7,266 nucleotides of DNA from Ilumatobacteraceae bacterium (GTDB taxonomy: Bacteria; Actinomycetota; Acidimicrobiia; Acidimicrobiales; Ilumatobacteraceae): positions 1 to 7,266 of the forward strand of contig JAODBQ010000012.1 in the NCBI GenBank assembly GCA_025464045.1. Direction: 5' to 3'. The notes beneath the pieces were generated by a model. That model was not told the DNA's origin. It saw nothing but the letters and a program-made list of their open reading frames with translations, and did not search any database. Within the stretch, counting starts at the first letter, position 1. Each line of letters opens with the position of its first letter. The position numbers were made by a program, and so were the translations under genes. Of this stretch, positions 6,335-7,266 are shown piece by piece.

Positions 6335-7266
6335 GCAATCCGGACAACGCCAAGCTGTTCGATCGGTTCGAAGCCCTCACGTTCGACGACGTCGTCATCG
6401 TGCCCGGCTACAGCGACGTCCTCCCCGACACGGTCGACACCGCAGCCACCTTCGCGGCGGGGATCACGCTGGCGGTACCGATCGTCTCGGCCGCGATGGA
6501 CAAGGTCACCGAGTCGCGCATGGCGATCGCCCTCGCCCGCGAAGGCGGCATCGGCGTGATCCACCGCAACCTCTCCATCGCGGACCAGGCCACCGAGGTG
6601 CAGAAGGTCAAGCGCAGCCAGAGCGGAATGATCACCGACCCCGTCACGCTGCGCCCGACCGCCTCGCTGCAGGATGCCGAGGACCTGATGCACCGCTTCC
6701 GCTTCAGCGGCGTGCCGATCACCGACGTCGACGGCCACCTCGTCGGGATCCTCACCAACCGCGACATCCGGTTCTGCAGTGGCGCCGACTTCGATCGACC
6801 CGTCAGCGAGTTCATGACGTCCAGCGGTCTGATCACCGCCGGCGAGGGCACGACGCTGGAGGAGGCGAAGGCCACGCTGCAACTGCACCGCATCGAGAAG
6901 CTGCCGCTCGTCGACGCGCAGAACCGGTTGATCGGTCTGATCACGGTGAAGGACATCCTCAAGCGTCAGGAGTTCCCCAACGCCACCCGCGACGGTGGCG
7001 GCCGGCTGCGCTGTGCCGCTGCCGTCGGCGTCGGCGCCGATCTGGAGGAGCGGGTCGAGGCGCTCGTCGACCGCAAGGTGGACGCCGTCGCCATCGACAC
7101 CGCGCACGGCCACTCGGCCGGGGTGATCAAGGCGATCGAACGGATCAAGGCGTCGTGGCCGGACCTGCCGATCGTGGCCGGCAACGTCGTCACCGAGGAA
7201 GGCGTCGACGCGCTCGCCGATGCCGGGGCAGATGCCGTCAAGGTCGGCGTCGGCGCCGGCTCGATC
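6331..7266 (+). CDS. guaB: Inosine-5'-monophosphate dehydrogenase GuaB, N-terminal part (3' end outside window)
   Basis: IMPDH oxidises IMP to XMP with NAD+, the committed step to GMP. The 312 codons present run to the window edge without a stop; full-length IMPDH is about 490-500 residues. Seen in order: [17 protein letters not shown], the barrel start [23 protein letters not shown], then a Bateman module of two CBS domains (about residues 100-158, starting MITDPVTL, and about 162-220, ending [13 protein letters not shown]), and the barrel resumes with [21 protein letters not shown] (256-262), GNVVTEEG and [13 protein letters not shown]. The window ends at the Ile that normally precedes the catalytic Cys (GPGSICTTR), so the nucleophile itself cannot be seen. 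The usual Pro of GPGSI is Ala here. The start ATG 6331 overlaps the purN stop by 4 bp and has a good ribosome binding site. The CBS module is a known site of purine nucleotide control in this family. Confidence 0.95.
   Translation, partial: MSNPDNAKLFDRFEALTFDDVVIVPGYSDVLPDTVDTAATFAAGITLAVPIVSAAMDKVTESRMAIALAREGGIGVIHRNLSIADQATEVQKVKRSQSGMITDPVTLRPTASLQDAEDLMHRFRFSGVPITDVDGHLVGILTNRDIRFCSGADFDRPVSEFMTSSGLITAGEGTTLEEAKATLQLHRIEKLPLVDAQNRLIGLITVKDILKRQEFPNATRDGGGRLRCAAAVGVGADLEERVEALVDRKVDAVAIDTAHGHSAGVIKAIERIKASWPDLPIVAGNVVTEEGVDALADAGADAVKVGVGAGSI

Noticed and set aside
6166..7113. A 315-codon minus-strand open frame over purN and guaB.
   Set aside because: Shadow of high-GC coding sequence. 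It crosses the purN/guaB boundary, and both of those genes carry clear catalytic or domain motifs in the + strand.

Overview
This window is a gene-dense stretch of the de novo purine nucleotide pathway, all on the + strand. G or C dominates third codon positions, several genes start with GTG, and long antisense open frames appear as a by-product of composition. This suggests a high-GC bacterium. An actinobacterial-type lineage is my best guess, but a high-GC chloroflexotal or other lineage is not excluded; no rRNA or lineage marker is present.

Layout: purL (3' end only, 1-441), purQ (438-1160), purC (1164-2117), purF (2107-3552), a fused purD-purM (3549-5738), purN (5735-6334) and guaB (6331 to the window edge, 3' end missing). 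Adjacent genes overlap by 4 bp (GTGA or ATGA) or 11 bp, and the only non-coding bases in the window are the three between purQ and purC. I see no promoter, terminator, RNA gene, repeat, mobile element or CRISPR. The whole stretch reads as the interior of one polycistronic, translationally coupled operon.

Pathway logic: PurF makes phosphoribosylamine (step 1), the PurD domain makes GAR (step 2), PurN formylates it (step 3), PurL/PurQ make FGAM (step 4), the PurM domain closes the ring to AIR (step 5) and PurC makes SAICAR (step 7). GuaB then takes IMP towards GMP. Genes for step 6 (PurE/PurK), PurB, PurH and PurS are not in this window.

The most notable feature is that purD and purM form one uninterrupted 729-codon frame, with the PurM domain starting almost directly after the last conserved PurD block, and purN immediately downstream. 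The domain order PurD-PurM-PurN is that of the eukaryotic GART trifunctional enzyme. The fused-PurD-PurM plus separate-PurN arrangement is that of yeast ADE5,7 plus ADE8, and this PurN also has a yeast-like active-site loop. The PurD N-domain is shortened, and a TGATG at the fusion junction makes a check of the underlying reads worthwhile. I see no wholly novel system; this is a known pathway with an unusual fusion and several motif variants.
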